Source of the DNA: an uncultured Alphaproteobacteria bacterium
GTDB lineage: Bacteria > Pseudomonadota > Alphaproteobacteria > Caulobacterales > Caulobacteraceae
Reading direction: 5' to 3'
Assembly (NCBI GenBank): GCA_903909375.1
Contig: CAIVVM010000034.1
Span: 162,791-226,790, forward strand
Length of the DNA stretch: 64,000 nucleotides
Position numbers and translations under genes: made by a program. How positions within the stretch are numbered: position 1 is the first letter of the stretch; every line of letters begins with the position of its first letter. A model generated the notes under the pieces. It made no database searches, was not told the DNA's origin, and worked only from the letters and a program-made list of their open reading frames with translations. Below, piece by piece: positions 18,677 to 28,755 of this stretch.

Positions 18677-20551
18677 TCAGCCCCTTAGAGTTTCGTAGGC
18701 TTCCTGAGCGGCGATCCACTCTTGTTCGGCAGCCTCCAGGGCGGCTTGCGCCACATTCCTGCGCCGACCCAGCTCCGCAGCCTTTGACGGATCGCTGGCG
18801 AAGGTTCCAGGGTCTGTCAGGCTGCGGTCGATCGCTTCAAGGAGCTCGTTGGCCTTTGCCAGGGCCGCTTCAGCGGTTTCCGCACGGCGACGCGCAGATC
18901 CGGTGGGAACCTTTGCCTTGGGCGGCGCCGGCGCCGGTGCGACAGGCTCCGGTTCTGCCTTGACCTGGGTCGGACTACGGCCCGCCTGTCTGGCGCGATC
19001 CAGCACAAACGCCGCATAGTCGGCCATGTCGCCGTCGAAGGGTTCGATCCCGCCGTCGGCGGCCAGCCACAGACGGTCGGCTACGAGTTCCATGAGCGAT
19101 CGGTCGTGAGTGATCAGGATCACCGCGCCCTCATAGTCATTCAGGGCGTCCAGCAACGCGCGGCGACTGTCGATATCCAGATGGTTGGTTGGCTCGTCCA
19201 GGATCAGGAGATGCGGAGCTTCCATGGCCACCAGGTTCAGAAGCAGGCGCGCGCGCTCACCCCCTGATAGATTGGCGACCGTGGTTTCCACCTTGTCGTA
19301 GGTGAGCCCGAACTGCGCCAGGCGGGACCGGCGTTTGGCTTCACTTTCCTCCGGCAACGCCCGTCGGATGATCTCCAGGGGTGTGTCGGTCGGGTCCATG
19401 GCCTCGATCTGGTGCTGGTGGAACCAACCCACCCGCAGCCGCGAACTGCGATGCAGTTTTCCGGACTGGACGGTCAGGGCGCCTGCGACCAGTTTCGCGA
19501 AGGTCGATTTTCCGGCGCCGTTGACGCCCAGAAGGCCGATCCGATCATCGATGTCGAGACGCAGGTCGAGCCGACGCAGGATCGGCGGGCCGCCATAACC
19601 GACTGTGGCGCCCTCCAGGCGGAGAAGCGGCGGGGGCAGGGGGCGTTCAGGCGAGGGCAGCACGAAGGGCGCGACCCGCTCCTCGATCACCGCCGAAACC
19701 GGCGGCAATTTGGCGATCATTTTCAGCCGCGACTGGGCCTGGGTGGCCTTGGATGCCTTGGCGCGGAAACGGTCCACGAAGGATTGAAGATGCTCGCGGC
19801 GCGCCTCGATCTTGACCCGGGAGGCTTCCTGCAGGCGCATTTTCTCCGAGAGCTGATGCTCGAAGTTGTCATACCCGCCAGGATAGAGGTCGAGCTTGCC
19901 GTCCTTCAGATGCAGGATGTGGTCGACCGAGTTGTTGAGCAGTTCGCGGTCGTGGCTGATGACAATTGCGGTGTGCGGATATTTCTTCAGCCGCGCCTCA
20001 AGCCAGAGCGCGCCTTCCAGATCAAGATAGTTGGTCGGTTCGTCCAGCAGCAGCAGGTCCGGCGCCGCGAAAAGGCTGGCCGCCAGCGCTACCCGCATCC
20101 GCCAGCCGCCGGAGAATTCAGACATGGGCCGGGCAAGGTCGGCCTGGGAGAACCCCAGACCCGCCAGGATTTCGGAAGCGCGTGACGGAGCCCGGTCGGC
20201 GTCAATGTCGATCAGGCGGTCGTAAATGTCGCCCAGGTCTTCAGGTGGCGCGGTCTCAAGGCGGGCCAGCAGGTCGGCGCGTTCGACGTCAGCTTCCAGT
20301 ACCGTGTCCAGCAGGGTGACGGGAGTGGCCGGATGTTCCTGGTCTACCGATCCGATCCGGGCGGCCTTGGGCATCCCGATCTCGCCGGACCCCGCGGTCA
20401 ACTGACCCAGAATCACCTTGAACAGAGTGGATTTGCCCACGCCATTGCGGCCAACGAGACCAACCTTGGCGTCGCGGGGCAGGGTGACAGACGCCTGGTC
20501 GAAGAAGCGACGTCCCCAGGCGTCGAGGACAAGGTCGTTGATCTGGAGCAT
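18677..20551 (-). CDS. ABC-F family ATPase (Uup/YheS-like)
   Basis: 624 residues with two ABC ATPase cassettes and no membrane domain. Cassette 1 has Walker [10 protein letters not shown], signature [11 protein letters not shown] and Walker [13 protein letters not shown]. Cassette 2 has [18 protein letters not shown] and [12 protein letters not shown]. The interdomain linker (residues ~230-300, [19 protein letters not shown]...) is the ribosome-contacting P-site tRNA interaction motif region. A C-terminal coiled coil of about 70 residues follows a Pro/Ala linker. ABC-F proteins act on stalled ribosomes; Uup/YheS-type is inferred from the linker and tail. Confidence 0.9.
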   Translation of the reverse strand: MLQINDLVLDAWGRRFFDQASVTLPRDAKVGLVGRNGVGKSTLFKVILGQLTAGSGEIGMPKAARIGSVDQEHPATPVTLLDTVLEADVERADLLARLETAPPEDLGDIYDRLIDIDADRAPSRASEILAGLGFSQADLARPMSEFSGGWRMRVALAASLFAAPDLLLLDEPTNYLDLEGALWLEARLKKYPHTAIVISHDRELLNNSVDHILHLKDGKLDLYPGGYDNFEHQLSEKMRLQEASRVKIEARREHLQSFVDRFRAKASKATQAQSRLKMIAKLPPVSAVIEERVAPFVLPSPERPLPPPLLRLEGATVGYGGPPILRRLDLRLDIDDRIGLLGVNGAGKSTFAKLVAGALTVQSGKLHRSSRLRVGWFHQHQIEAMDPTDTPLEIIRRALPEESEAKRRSRLAQFGLTYDKVETTVANLSGGERARLLLNLVAMEAPHLLILDEPTNHLDIDSRRALLDALNDYEGAVILITHDRSLMELVADRLWLAADGGIEPFDGDMADYAAFVLDRARQAGRSPTQVKAEPEPVAPAPAPPKAKVPTGSARRRAETAEAALAKANELLEAIDRSLTDPGTFASDPSKAAELGRRRNVAQAALEAAEQEWIAAQEAYETLRG

Positions 20552-20706
20552 GGGGTTTCCGTTCGGCGGGGGCTAATAGCAGACGTTTCGCTCCACGTCA
20601 TGAGCATGCGGTGGCTTGCCTCAGAGCCGATCTTGGCGATATAGACGCCGCCACCGCGCGGAAGCCTTTCCGCGAACTCCCCCAATCCAGAGCCCCCTCG
20701 GAGCCC

Positions 20707-21126
20707 ATGACCGAACGCACCTTCTCGATCATCAAGCCGGACGCCACGCGGCGCAACCTGACTGGCAAGGTCAACACGGTGATCGAGGACGCCGGACTGC
20801 GCATAGTCGCCCAGCGCCGCATCCGGATGTCCAGGGCCCAGGCCGAAAAGTTCTATGAGGTCCACAAGGAACGCCCGTTCTTTGGTGAACTGGTGGAATT
20901 CATGATGTCCGCACCGGTCGTGGTGCAGGTTCTCGAAGGCGAGAACGCCGTGGCCCGCTATCGGGAAGTCATGGGCGCCACCAACCCCGCTCAGGCGGCC
21001 GAGGGCACGATCCGCAAGCTTTATGCGGAAAGCGTCGGCGAGAACTCCGTGCACGGCTCGGACAGTCTCGAAAACGCAAAACTTGAAATGGTACAGTTCT
21101 TCACCGAGGCCGATATCGTCGGCTGA
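20707..21126 (+). CDS. ndk: Nucleoside diphosphate kinase
   Basis: 139 residues from ATG 20707. Transfers the gamma-phosphate between nucleoside triphosphates and diphosphates. [15 protein letters not shown] at the N-terminus, [18 protein letters not shown], and the region [31 protein letters not shown] with the phosphorylated active-site His. Length is canonical. Separate from the divergent ABC-F gene by about 155 bp. An inverted repeat CCGGCGCC/GGCGCCGG (21142-21171) follows the stop but has no T-run. Confidence 0.97.
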   Translation: MTERTFSIIKPDATRRNLTGKVNTVIEDAGLRIVAQRRIRMSRAQAEKFYEVHKERPFFGELVEFMMSAPVVVQVLEGENAVARYREVMGATNPAQAAEGTIRKLYAESVGENSVHGSDSLENAKLEMVQFFTEADIVG

Positions 21127-21196
21127 TCTAACGCAACCATACCGGCGCCCGGGGGTTATCTCCGGCGCCGGAACACCCCAACCGAACAAGAGATAG

Positions 21197-21556
21197 ATGC
21201 GCGAAAACAAAGTCCTTCCGGGATTCTCCGAACGACTGGCCGCACAGGCCGAGGCCCGCAAGGCCCTGCTCGAGAAGTTCAAGCCCAAGCCCACCGTCGT
21301 CGCTGAGGTCCTGGAGACCCGTGAAGCCAGAAAGGCCCGCGAACTTGAGGAAGTCCGCGCAAAACGGGCCGCCGAGAAGGAAGCTGCGCGCCTCGCCAAG
21401 GAACAGGCGGAAGCTGAAGCCCGCGCTGCGATCGAGAACGACGAGGAGCTGATGAACCAGCTCCGCCGCGAAGAAAGAAAAGCCCGCAAGGCGCAGGCCA
21501 AGGTCGAGGCTCGTCAGAAGCGCGAGATGAAGTCGCAGATGCGCCGGACCGGCTGA
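21197..21556 (+). CDS. DUF6481-family small charged protein
   Basis: 119 residues, Lys/Arg/Glu/Ala-rich, almost entirely predicted long helix or coiled coil (residues ~40-115) after the conserved opening GFSERLAAQAEARKALLEKF. The pattern is that of DUF6481 proteins found in Caulobacterales and relatives, of unknown function. The high charge suggests nucleic acid or ribosome association, but that is only inference. It follows ndk by 70 bp in the same direction and converges on the nitrile hydratase operon. Confidence 0.72.
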   Translation: MRENKVLPGFSERLAAQAEARKALLEKFKPKPTVVAEVLETREARKARELEEVRAKRAAEKEAARLAKEQAEAEARAAIENDEELMNQLRREERKARKAQAKVEARQKREMKSQMRRTG

Positions 21557-21580
21557 CACCGGCGCCGGCGGTTGCTGGCT

Positions 21581-21916
21581 CTAGAGTGTCACCGGCTGGC
21601 CATGTGGCGTGCGCTGGTAGGCGGCCAGCCAACCCTGCTTGCGAGCATGGAGCTCATCGGCGCGCGCCATTCCATGATCGCCGACGAGGGATTCAAGCGC
21701 CGCGACCCAATGCTGGTAGTAGCGAGCACCGTCGTCTGAGGGATCTTCCGCCAGTTCGCTGGAAAGCGCCTGGGCCCATTCAGTCCATGTGAACGCGCCG
21801 ACCTCATGCAGCTTTATGGTCAGGGCGAAGGCCTGAGCCTGCCAGGGTTCGGCGAAGACGGGGCCTTCCGCGTCCCGCGGCAACCGGGGCAGGTCGAGGA
21901 TTTCAGGCGGGTGCAA
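21581..21916 (-). CDS. Nitrile hydratase accessory protein
   Basis: 111 residues from TTG 21916, which has a GGGAGAG ribosome site; the in-frame extension upstream is the beta-subunit gene in another phase. The sequence FAEPWQAQAFALTIKLHEVGAFTWTEWAQALSSEL resembles the N-terminal part of NHase beta subunits, as in the small activator/accessory proteins that deliver cobalt to the alpha subunit. It overlaps the end of the beta gene by 14 bases and is the last gene of the operon. Confidence 0.85.
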   Translation of the reverse strand: MHPPEILDLPRLPRDAEGPVFAEPWQAQAFALTIKLHEVGAFTWTEWAQALSSELAEDPSDDGARYYQHWVAALESLVGDHGMARADELHARKQGWLAAYQRTPHGQPVTL

Positions 21917-22556
21917 GGTAGCTCTCCCAAAGATCCAGCCGGATGGTGTCGATGGCCGAGGCATCCGCACCCCAGAGTTCGCGCGCCTCGAACCTGACCA
22001 GATAGAGAGGCTGCGCCGCCTCACCCTGGCCATGGGCGTTGCTGTCAGGAAACACATGCGCGCCGTGACAGCGCTCCACGACGCCAATGCGACCCCTCAC
22101 ATAGCGAGGCAGGCGCGTATGACCCGTGGGATTGATGTTCGCCGCCCGTACGCGGTCACCGGGTACAAATTCGGGCCGGGTCGTCGCTTCGCGCTCATAG
22201 GACCCGGCCCGGCTGAGTACGCCTGGCACTGCGGCGGCGGCAAGCAGGGGAGTGGCTCTCGCGCGACCGGGATCTGGCTGGCCGCGCGCCAGTTCATCCG
22301 GCGTCACCAATCCATGCTTGAGCAGCAGGGCGCAGAGCCCCGTGAGCCACTTCTCGTAGTAACTCATCCGCAGATAGTCCGGCCCCGGGATCAGCTCGCG
22401 CTGGTGGCGACCCGCGTCGATATTGGACCGCGTGGGGGAGGCCATGGTCATGGCGTGAACCCGGGCTTCCCAGGAATGGTGGAACACCGGCGCATCGGTC
22501 TCCGGCGCTATCGGACCCAGGCCATGCATTCCGCCCATGTCATGCGCGCCGTTCAT
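21903..22556 (-). CDS. nthB: Nitrile hydratase beta subunit
   Basis: 217 residues. The N-terminus reads [16 protein letters not shown], the classic beta-subunit opening, followed by [30 protein letters not shown]. The C-terminal SH3-like barrel has [35 protein letters not shown] and [12 protein letters not shown]. It forms the alpha-beta interface around the metal site. The ATG overlaps the alpha stop (ATGA), indicating translational coupling. Confidence 0.93.
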   Translation of the reverse strand: MNGAHDMGGMHGLGPIAPETDAPVFHHSWEARVHAMTMASPTRSNIDAGRHQRELIPGPDYLRMSYYEKWLTGLCALLLKHGLVTPDELARGQPDPGRARATPLLAAAAVPGVLSRAGSYEREATTRPEFVPGDRVRAANINPTGHTRLPRYVRGRIGVVERCHGAHVFPDSNAHGQGEAAQPLYLVRFEARELWGADASAIDTIRLDLWESYLAPA

Positions 22557-23176
22557 ATGAGCGTGGTCCCGATCATGCTGTCGCGACTGACCAGCGCGGC
22601 GAGTTCATCCTCGGTGAGGTTCCCGGTTCCGGCCGGACGTTCCGGGATCACCAGGTAACGGACCTCGGCCGTCGAATCCCAGACGCGGATCTCTGTGTCG
22701 TCGGGGAGCACGGTCCCGAACTCCGCAAGCACCCCACGGGGATCGATGACGGCGCGTGATCTATAGGGGGCCGACTTGTACCAGACCGGCGGCAACCCCA
22801 ACACCGGCCAAGGATAACAGGAACACAGCGTGCAGACGACGAGATTGTGGACCCTGGGGCCGTTCTCGACCGCCACCATGTGCTCGCCTTGCCGCCCGTT
22901 GAAATCCAGTTCTGCGATGGCCGCAGTGGCGTCGTTCATCAATCGGGCGCGGTAGTCGGGGTCTGTCCAGGCGCGGGCGACGACGCGGGCGCCGTTACGC
23001 GGCCCAACCCGGTTTTCATAGTAGTCGACGATCGCGTCGAGCGCGGCGGAATCCACCAGGCCCTTTTCGACGAGCACCGATTCCAGTGCCTTCACCCGAA
23101 GCTCTATGTCCGAGGGAGGGTCCTGACCATGGTGGTGGTCGTGGTCGTGGTGATGGTCGTGGTGGTCATGCGCCAT
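22553..23176 (-). CDS. nthA: Nitrile hydratase alpha subunit, cobalt type, His-rich N-terminus
   Basis: 207 residues from ATG 23176. Hydrates nitriles to amides. The metal-binding loop [21 protein letters not shown] has Thr between the first Cys pair, the mark of Co(III) enzymes (iron enzymes have Ser). Two of these cysteines are oxidised in the mature protein. Residues 2-17 are almost only His and Asp ([16 protein letters not shown]), unusual for the family and likely metal-binding. The operon is alpha-beta-accessory; no amidase gene is adjacent. A divergent DsbA-like gene starts 95 bp away. Confidence 0.93.
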   Translation of the reverse strand: MAHDHHDHHHDHDHHHGQDPPSDIELRVKALESVLVEKGLVDSAALDAIVDYYENRVGPRNGARVVARAWTDPDYRARLMNDATAAIAELDFNGRQGEHMVAVENGPRVHNLVVCTLCSCYPWPVLGLPPVWYKSAPYRSRAVIDPRGVLAEFGTVLPDDTEIRVWDSTAEVRYLVIPERPAGTGNLTEDELAALVSRDSMIGTTLI

Positions 23177-23270
23177 GTCGTGAATTTGACCCAAGCCGGA
23201 TCGAAGGTGAAGAGCGGACGTGACGCTTTGCCGGTTCGCTGCAATGATCGCCGCCGGCAAGGAGGTCGCC

Positions 23271-23909
23271 ATGGACGGACCGCACCTGATCTACTTCTCC
23301 GATCCGATGTGCTCGTGGTGCTACGGGTTCTCGCCCGTGATCGAGGATATCCGGCGAGGCTACGGCAACGCGCTCCCGGTTCGCGTGGTGATGGGTGGGC
23401 TGAGGCCGGGCACGACAACGCCCATGAAGCCGGAAGCCCGACGTGAGATCGTTGGTCACTGGACACACGTGACCGAGGCCGCTGGCGTACCCTTTGATCC
23501 GGCGATCCTGGATCGGGACGGCTTCATCTACGACACGGACCCGGCCGCCCGCGCCGTGGTGGTGGCCCGGCGCCACGGCCAGGACGTCGCCATTCGTTAC
23601 CTAGCCGCCGCCCAGAGGGCTTTCTACGCGGAAAACCGTGACATCACGACGCCGCAGGTGCTGGGCGAACTGGCCAGTGATCTTGGCCTCGACCCGGAGG
23701 CGTTCCTCGCGGCCTGGGCGGCCGAGGACGCCAAGCAGGAAACCTGGGGCGACTACGCCCTATCCCAAAGAGCCGGGGTGACCGGCTTTCCTACTCTGGT
23801 CGGCGGACCCAATGATCAGGGCGTCTACGGGGTCGTGACCCGGGGCTATGCCTCGGGCGATCAGGTGATGGGCGTGATCCGGTCCTGGATTTCCAGCATC
23901 GCGGCGTGA
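23271..23909 (+). CDS. DsbA-family thiol oxidoreductase-like protein (CSWC)
   Basis: 212 residues from ATG 23271 with a strong AAGGAGG ribosome site. Thioredoxin-fold start [17 protein letters not shown] carries a CxxC pair, then a helical insertion and the cis-Pro region [11 protein letters not shown]. There is no signal peptide, so it is cytoplasmic, FrnE/2-hydroxychromene isomerase-like rather than a periplasmic DsbA. Divergent from the nitrile hydratase alpha gene; a role in maturing its oxidised cysteines is conceivable but unproven. Confidence 0.82.
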   Translation: MDGPHLIYFSDPMCSWCYGFSPVIEDIRRGYGNALPVRVVMGGLRPGTTTPMKPEARREIVGHWTHVTEAAGVPFDPAILDRDGFIYDTDPAARAVVVARRHGQDVAIRYLAAAQRAFYAENRDITTPQVLGELASDLGLDPEAFLAAWAAEDAKQETWGDYALSQRAGVTGFPTLVGGPNDQGVYGVVTRGYASGDQVMGVIRSWISSIAA

Positions 23910-23922
23910 CGCCGGGCCGATC

Positions 23923-25197
23923 TCAGCGGCTTGGCTTGCCTGTTTCGCTGTTCATCGGCGGCGGGGGAGACTTTCCATAGTCCATGATCAGCCGGGTCAG
24001 CAGGTAGAGGCGCGGCGTAAGGGACTTCAGATCGAGATACTCCTTGTCGGAATGAAATCCGCCGCCCACAGGCCCCAGCCCATCCAGCGCCGGGACGCCG
24101 GCATCCGCCGCCAGCGCAGACTGCGATGCGCCGCCATTTCCGCCCCGACCGAGTTTGAGCCCGAGGCCCGCGTAGATCGCCTCGGCACGATCGGCCAGCG
24201 CGTCCGTTGAGGCGTTGTTCTGCAGGGGCGGGAAGGAAGTTTCGCGTCGGATCGTCACCTTTGTGTCGGGGATCAGAGGCGCGCGGGCGCCGGCCTCCAG
24301 CGCCTGGGCGACCTGTTCGGCCTGCGCCTTCTCACGCACACGCACGTTGATGGCGGCCGAGGCGTCTTCGGGAATGATGTTGTACCGCGATCCGGCGGAC
24401 ATCAGCGTCAGATTGACGGTCATGCCGTCGCCCGTTTTCGGAAAGGGCGCCACAGCCTGCAACTGGTGCATCAGTTCGTCGGCGGCGTTGCGGCCATCCT
24501 GCGGCGCTACCCCTGCATGGGCGGCGCGGCCCTTCACGTCGATGTAGAAGGTGTTGGAGCCCTTGCGCCAGACTGTGATCACGTCCGGGGCGTCACCCGG
24601 CTCGAGGTTGAGTTCGACGTCTGCATCCTTGAGCAGCCGCGAGATCAGGGCGCGCGTGCCTGGCGACCCACGTTCCTCGGATGTCTCGATAAGGTAGGTG
24701 ATGGTCTTGAAGTCCCTGAACCCGGCGTCCTTCAGGATCTGGAGCGCAAACACGGCCTGAACCACGCCGCCTTTCTCGTCGGAGACGCCCGGGCCATAGG
24801 CGCGATCACCGTCAATCCGGAATGGCCACCGCGAGACCGTGCCGGGCTCGAAGACCGTGTCGAGGTGCCCGATCAGCAGGACTCGCCCCTTGCCGCTGCC
24901 CGTGAAGGTCGCCACCAGATTGTCAGGAAGCCCGGGGATCTCCGCCGGGACCATCTCGATCGCGGCGCCCATGGCTCTCAGGCGTTCCGCGAGAAGGGCC
25001 GCGACCTTTCGACCGCCCGCAACATCGCCGGTGCCGCTGTCGATGTTGACGACGGTCTCAAGCAGCTTGAGCTGGTCGTCTCGCACGGCCTCGGCGGCGG
25101 CCAGGATCCTGCTGTCGGCCTTGACGGGCTTTGGAGCCGCCACGACGGGCGTAGTGGCGGCAAGGATGAGCGCCGTCATAACTGCTGTTCGCATCAT
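23923..25197 (-). CDS. M20-family metallopeptidase (glutamate carboxypeptidase-like), exported
   Basis: 424 residues from ATG 25197 (a second ATG follows at 25194). The N-terminal signal peptide is MMRTAVMTALILAATTPVVAA. Metal ligands and catalytic residues: LLIGHLDTVFE (His, Asp), GPGVSDEKGGV (bridging Asp), TSEERGSPG (catalytic Glu-Glu) and LGPVGGGFHSDKEYL (His). The lid/dimerisation domain includes GRAAHAGVAPQDGRNAADEL. This is the pattern of CPG2-like peptidases, which remove C-terminal glutamate or hydrolyse small peptides. It is divergent from clpP. Confidence 0.9.
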   Translation of the reverse strand: MMRTAVMTALILAATTPVVAAPKPVKADSRILAAAEAVRDDQLKLLETVVNIDSGTGDVAGGRKVAALLAERLRAMGAAIEMVPAEIPGLPDNLVATFTGSGKGRVLLIGHLDTVFEPGTVSRWPFRIDGDRAYGPGVSDEKGGVVQAVFALQILKDAGFRDFKTITYLIETSEERGSPGTRALISRLLKDADVELNLEPGDAPDVITVWRKGSNTFYIDVKGRAAHAGVAPQDGRNAADELMHQLQAVAPFPKTGDGMTVNLTLMSAGSRYNIIPEDASAAINVRVREKAQAEQVAQALEAGARAPLIPDTKVTIRRETSFPPLQNNASTDALADRAEAIYAGLGLKLGRGGNGGASQSALAADAGVPALDGLGPVGGGFHSDKEYLDLKSLTPRLYLLTRLIMDYGKSPPPPMNSETGKPSR

Positions 25198-25367
25198 TGA
25201 ATGGCTCCGGAAATCCCGCAAACAGCGCGCGGTAGGTCTATATTGATCTATGTCTCCTACGGTTCGCACGTCGCACTGCCTTGCGCCAGACCGCGGCGCA
25301 CGCGATATCGGGTGTTGAGTGCGGGCGTTCGCCGTCTGCTCTGATTTCCAAGAAGGACTGCCTCCCT

Positions 25368-25988
25368 ATGCGTGACCCCGTCACCACCGCGTTGGGCCTC
25401 GTGCCGATGGTCGTCGAGCAGACGAGCCGGGGCGAACGCGCCTATGATATCTTTTCGCGTCTGCTCAAGGACCGGATCATTTTCCTGGCCGGCCCCGTCG
25501 AGGACGGCATGGCCAGCCTGATCTGCGCCCAGCTTCTGCACCTTGAGGCCGAGAACCCCAAGAAAGAGATCCAGATGTACATCAACTCGCCGGGTGGCGT
25601 GGTGACGTCGGGCCTCGCGATCTATGACACCATGCAATACATCCGCAGCCCGGTGATCACCCTGTGCCTGGGCATGGCCGCGTCGATGGGTTCGTTCCTG
25701 CTGATGGCCGGCCAGAAGGGCAGCCGGATCGCGCTGCCGAACTCGCGCATCATGGTCCACCAGCCCTCGGGCGGATACTCAGGCAAGGCGCAGGACATCC
25801 GCCGCCACGCCGAGGACATCATCAAGACCAAGCGCCGGCTGAACGAGATCTATGCCAAGCACACTGGCCAGCCCATTGAGGTGGTGGAAGAGACCCTCGA
25901 TCGCGATCACTTCATGACCGCCGAGGAAGCTCGCGACTGGGGTCTGGTCGACAAGGTCTGGGAAAGCCGCGAGGACGACGAGGCGTAG
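25368..25988 (+). CDS. clpP: ATP-dependent Clp protease proteolytic subunit
   Basis: 206 residues from ATG 25368. Serine peptidase tetradecamer that partners with ClpX or ClpA. Seen: [38 protein letters not shown], nucleophile Ser in [12 protein letters not shown], catalytic His in [14 protein letters not shown] and the Asp in ETLDRDHFM. In Caulobacter, ClpXP is essential and drives cell-cycle proteolysis. Here clpP and clpX are separated by two leftward genes. Confidence 0.97.
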   Translation: MRDPVTTALGLVPMVVEQTSRGERAYDIFSRLLKDRIIFLAGPVEDGMASLICAQLLHLEAENPKKEIQMYINSPGGVVTSGLAIYDTMQYIRSPVITLCLGMAASMGSFLLMAGQKGSRIALPNSRIMVHQPSGGYSGKAQDIRRHAEDIIKTKRRLNEIYAKHTGQPIEVVEETLDRDHFMTAEEARDWGLVDKVWESREDDEA

Positions 25989-25993
25989 CTTCG

Positions 25994-26254
25994 TCACTCC
26001 AGCAGGCGGGTCCGGGCGGCCGCGACAAGTGCCGTTTCGCCCGTTGCGGCGGTGACGTCGAAGCGGTCGAAGTCCTTGCCGGCGGCGTCGCGCAGATCGG
26101 CGAACAGGCCCTTGGGGTCTTCGTGAAAGTGCAGGAACGCCTTGCTCTTGCGGTAAAACACGCCACGTGAGCGCTCCTTCATGCCCGGAAGGGCGCGCAG
26201 CTGTTCCAACAGCGGCTCCAGCCGATCCAGCGCGCTGGCGGTTGCGTGTTTCAC
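25994..26254 (-). CDS. Conserved hypothetical small protein
   Basis: 86 residues from GTG 26254, overlapping the cicA stop by 4 bases, so translationally coupled to it. Reads LEQLRALPGMKERSRGVFYRKSKAFLHFHEDPKGLFADLR, a recognisable conserved block without an assigned function in my knowledge. No signal peptide or membrane segment. Its end lies 5 bases from the clpP stop. Real because of coupling and codon use; function unknown. Confidence 0.7.
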   Translation of the reverse strand: MKHATASALDRLEPLLEQLRALPGMKERSRGVFYRKSKAFLHFHEDPKGLFADLRDAAGKDFDRFDVTAATGETALVAAARTRLLE

Positions 26255-26874
26255 GGGCGGCCGGTGAAAACGCGGAAATAGGGCTCCTGCGCCGCGGCCA
26301 GCATCTCGGTGTCGCCGTCTGTGTCGCCATAGGCGGCCCGGAGCTCCAGGTCTGCACCGTAGGCCTGGGTCAGACGCACGACCTTTTCTGGTCCGCGACA
26401 GTTCGGGGAGGCGAAGGCGCCGGTCGCCTTGCCCTGGGCGTCGAAGGCAAGCGGCGTCCCGATCAGGTCGTCGGCGCCCAGCCCCCGCGCGAACGGCGCC
26501 ACCACAATATCCGGTGAGGCCGTGACGATCACCAGGCGCACCCGCTCATCCCGCCAGCGCTTCCAGGCCATCACAGCGTCTGGGCGCAGCAGGCTGCGGG
26601 AGTGCAATTCCGCAAACCGCCGCGCATCGGTTTCGAGACGGTCCCGCGTGACGCCACGCAGGTACTCCCGCACGGCAGCCTCCTTGATCCGCCCGCGATC
26701 CCGATGCCCGATATAGGCCAGGGCCGCCGGAACCAGCCGCAAGCCCCCGAGGACCCAGCGCGCTGGCGGAGTTCGCCACCTGAGAAAGGCCGTGAAACTA
26801 TCTCGCGTGGTCAGCGTACCGTCGAAGTCGAACGCAACGATTGGATCGCCAACCTGCTCTGTGTCTTGTGCCAT
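26251..26874 (-). CDS. cicA: HAD-IB phosphatase, CicA-like, between clpP and clpX
   Basis: 207 residues. HAD motif I is VAFDFDGTLTTRDSF, motif II VIVTASPD, and motifs III/IV EKVVRLTQ and AAYGDTDGDTEML. The subfamily IB helical cap lies between motifs I and II. In Caulobacter crescentus the HAD gene in exactly this place is cicA, whose dosage affects growth and cell shape. The assignment rests on family plus synteny. HAD-IB also includes phosphatidylglycerophosphatase C, a reasonable alternative activity. Confidence 0.82.
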   Translation of the reverse strand: MAQDTEQVGDPIVAFDFDGTLTTRDSFTAFLRWRTPPARWVLGGLRLVPAALAYIGHRDRGRIKEAAVREYLRGVTRDRLETDARRFAELHSRSLLRPDAVMAWKRWRDERVRLVIVTASPDIVVAPFARGLGADDLIGTPLAFDAQGKATGAFASPNCRGPEKVVRLTQAYGADLELRAAYGDTDGDTEMLAAAQEPYFRVFTGRP

Positions 26875-27097
26875 TCAGGCGCGTTTCCCATTTGGAAAGG
26901 TGACATGCCCATGGTTCGGGCGGATCACCACTCTTTCTCGCTCAGGCGCGCGAAGGCTTGTGATCGTGGCGCGGATCGGGGAATGTCAAGACTTGGACAA
27001 CCTGCGGCGCGTATTGTGCAGTGTCCGGGCGCAGGCGCCCCGGCGCGGAGTTTGCCGGTTTGTAAGGCCGACTTCGTCGAGAGAGTGAGATGAGACC

Positions 27098-28360
27098 ATG
27101 ACCAAGGCCGCCAGCGGAGACTCCAAGAGCACGCTTTACTGCTCTTTCTGCGGCAAGAGCCAGCACGAGGTTCGCAAGTTGATTGCGGGCCCAACCGTGT
27201 TCATCTGTGATGAGTGCGTTGAATTGTGCATGGATATCATCCGTGAAGAACATAAGATTTCCTTCGTCAAATCCAAGGACGGCGTGCCGACGCCCAAGGA
27301 AATCCGCGAGGTCCTGGACGATTACGTGATCGGGCAGGATCACGCCAAGAAGGTGCTCGCGGTGGCGGTGCACAATCACTACAAGCGCCTCAACCACGCC
27401 ACGAAGAACAACGACGTCGAACTGGGCAAGGCCAATATCCTGCTGATCGGCCCCACCGGCACCGGCAAGACCCTGCTGGCCCAGACACTGGCCCGAATCA
27501 TCGACGTGCCGTTCACCGTTGCCGACGCCACCACGCTGACCGAGGCCGGCTATGTGGGTGAAGACGTTGAAAACATCATCCTCAAGCTGCTGCAGTCGGC
27601 CGACTACAACGTCGAGCGCGCACAGCGCGGCATCGTCTACATCGACGAAGTCGACAAGATCAGCCGCAAGTCCGACAACCCCTCGATCACCCGCGACGTG
27701 TCGGGCGAGGGCGTCCAGCAGGCCCTGCTGAAAATCATGGAGGGCACCGTCGCCTCCGTACCGCCGCAGGGCGGCCGCAAGCATCCGCAGCAGGAATTCC
27801 TTCAGGTCGACACCACCAACATCCTGTTCATCTGCGGCGGGGCGTTTGCGGGCCTGGAAAAGATCATCTCGGCGCGGGGTCAGGGCACCTCGGTGGGCTT
27901 CGGCGCCAAGGTCTCGGACCCGGATGAGCGCCGCACCGGCCAGATCTTCCGTCAGGTGGAACCGGACGACCTGCTGCGCTTCGGTCTAATCCCGGAGTTC
28001 GTGGGCCGTCTGCCGGTCATCGCGACGCTGGACGATCTCGACGAGAAGGCGCTGGTGAAGATCCTCACCGAGCCGAAGAACGCCTTCGTGAAGCAGTACC
28101 AGCGCCTGTTCGACATGGAGAATGTGGGCTTGACCTTCACGGATGACGCGCTCAACGCCGTCGCCCGCAAGGCGATCCTGCGCAAGACCGGCGCGCGCGG
28201 CCTGCGTTCGATCCTTGAGGGCGTGCTGCTGGAGACGATGTACGAGCTTCCCACCTACGAAGGTGTCGAGGAAGTCGTGGTCAATGCAGAGGTCATCGAG
28301 GGCCGCGCCCAACCGCTGGTGATCTACGCCGAGCGCCGGGACAAGGGCGGGGCGGCCTAG
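27098..28360 (+). CDS. clpX: ATP-dependent Clp protease ATP-binding subunit ClpX
   Basis: 420 residues. N-terminal zinc-binding domain [11 protein letters not shown]...CDECVELC (four Cys), Walker [13 protein letters not shown], pore-1 loop GYVGED, Walker [14 protein letters not shown] loop region TSVGFGAK (ClpP docking), sensor 1 and the [13 protein letters not shown] sensor-2 region. Unfolds substrates for ClpP. The 223-bp region between cicA and clpX must carry two divergent promoters. Followed by a VOC gene after 8 bp. Confidence 0.98.
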   Translation: MTKAASGDSKSTLYCSFCGKSQHEVRKLIAGPTVFICDECVELCMDIIREEHKISFVKSKDGVPTPKEIREVLDDYVIGQDHAKKVLAVAVHNHYKRLNHATKNNDVELGKANILLIGPTGTGKTLLAQTLARIIDVPFTVADATTLTEAGYVGEDVENIILKLLQSADYNVERAQRGIVYIDEVDKISRKSDNPSITRDVSGEGVQQALLKIMEGTVASVPPQGGRKHPQQEFLQVDTTNILFICGGAFAGLEKIISARGQGTSVGFGAKVSDPDERRTGQIFRQVEPDDLLRFGLIPEFVGRLPVIATLDDLDEKALVKILTEPKNAFVKQYQRLFDMENVGLTFTDDALNAVARKAILRKTGARGLRSILEGVLLETMYELPTYEGVEEVVVNAEVIEGRAQPLVIYAERRDKGGAA

Positions 28361-28368
28361 GGATCCCG

Positions 28369-28755
28369 ATGTCCCTGGTCCGCGCCCTCGATCACATCAA
28401 CATCCGAACTGCCGATCTCGCCTCCACCAAGTCGATGTTCATTGATGTCCTGGGCCTGACCGAGGGCTGGCGACCGGCGTTTCCGTTTCCCGGCGCCTGG
28501 CTTTATGCCGGGGAGAAGGATGTTGTGCACCTGGTCCAGGTGGATCGGCCCGCAAGCGCCTCCGAAGGCTCGGCGCTCGATCACTTCGCCTTTGATATCT
28601 CGGACTACGAGGATGCGCTGACGCGGGTCCGGGCGACCGGGCTGAAGTTTTTCGAGACCACGGTTCCCGGCTCGTCGATCCGGCAGATTTTCGTGCGCGA
28701 TCTCAATGGCGTGAACATCGAGCTCAACTGGAAGGGCCCGAACCCGAGAGGGTAG
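28369..28755 (+). CDS. VOC-family (glyoxalase/bleomycin resistance fold) protein
   Basis: 128 residues. Two beta-alpha-beta-beta-beta modules: LDHINIRTADLASTKSMFIDVLGLTEG and LDHFAFDISDYEDALTRVRATGLKF...RQIFVRDLNGVNIELNW. Candidate metal ligands are His in the first strand (DHI), His in DHF and Glu in NIEL. The reaction is unknown (lyase, isomerase or dioxygenase are all possible). The gene is 8 bp behind clpX and may ride on its transcript. Confidence 0.82.
   Translation: MSLVRALDHINIRTADLASTKSMFIDVLGLTEGWRPAFPFPGAWLYAGEKDVVHLVQVDRPASASEGSALDHFAFDISDYEDALTRVRATGLKFFETTVPGSSIRQIFVRDLNGVNIELNWKGPNPRG

Noticed and set aside
20413..21501. 362-codon leftward frame across the ABC-F start, ndk and the DUF6481 gene
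   Set aside because: It overlaps three convincing genes and its product is low-complexity Arg/Ser/Ala.
23110..23170. Simple-sequence look (repeated GGTCGTGGT/CATGACCAC units)
   Set aside because: It codes the His/Asp-rich N-terminus of nitrile hydratase alpha in frame; not a separate repeat element.
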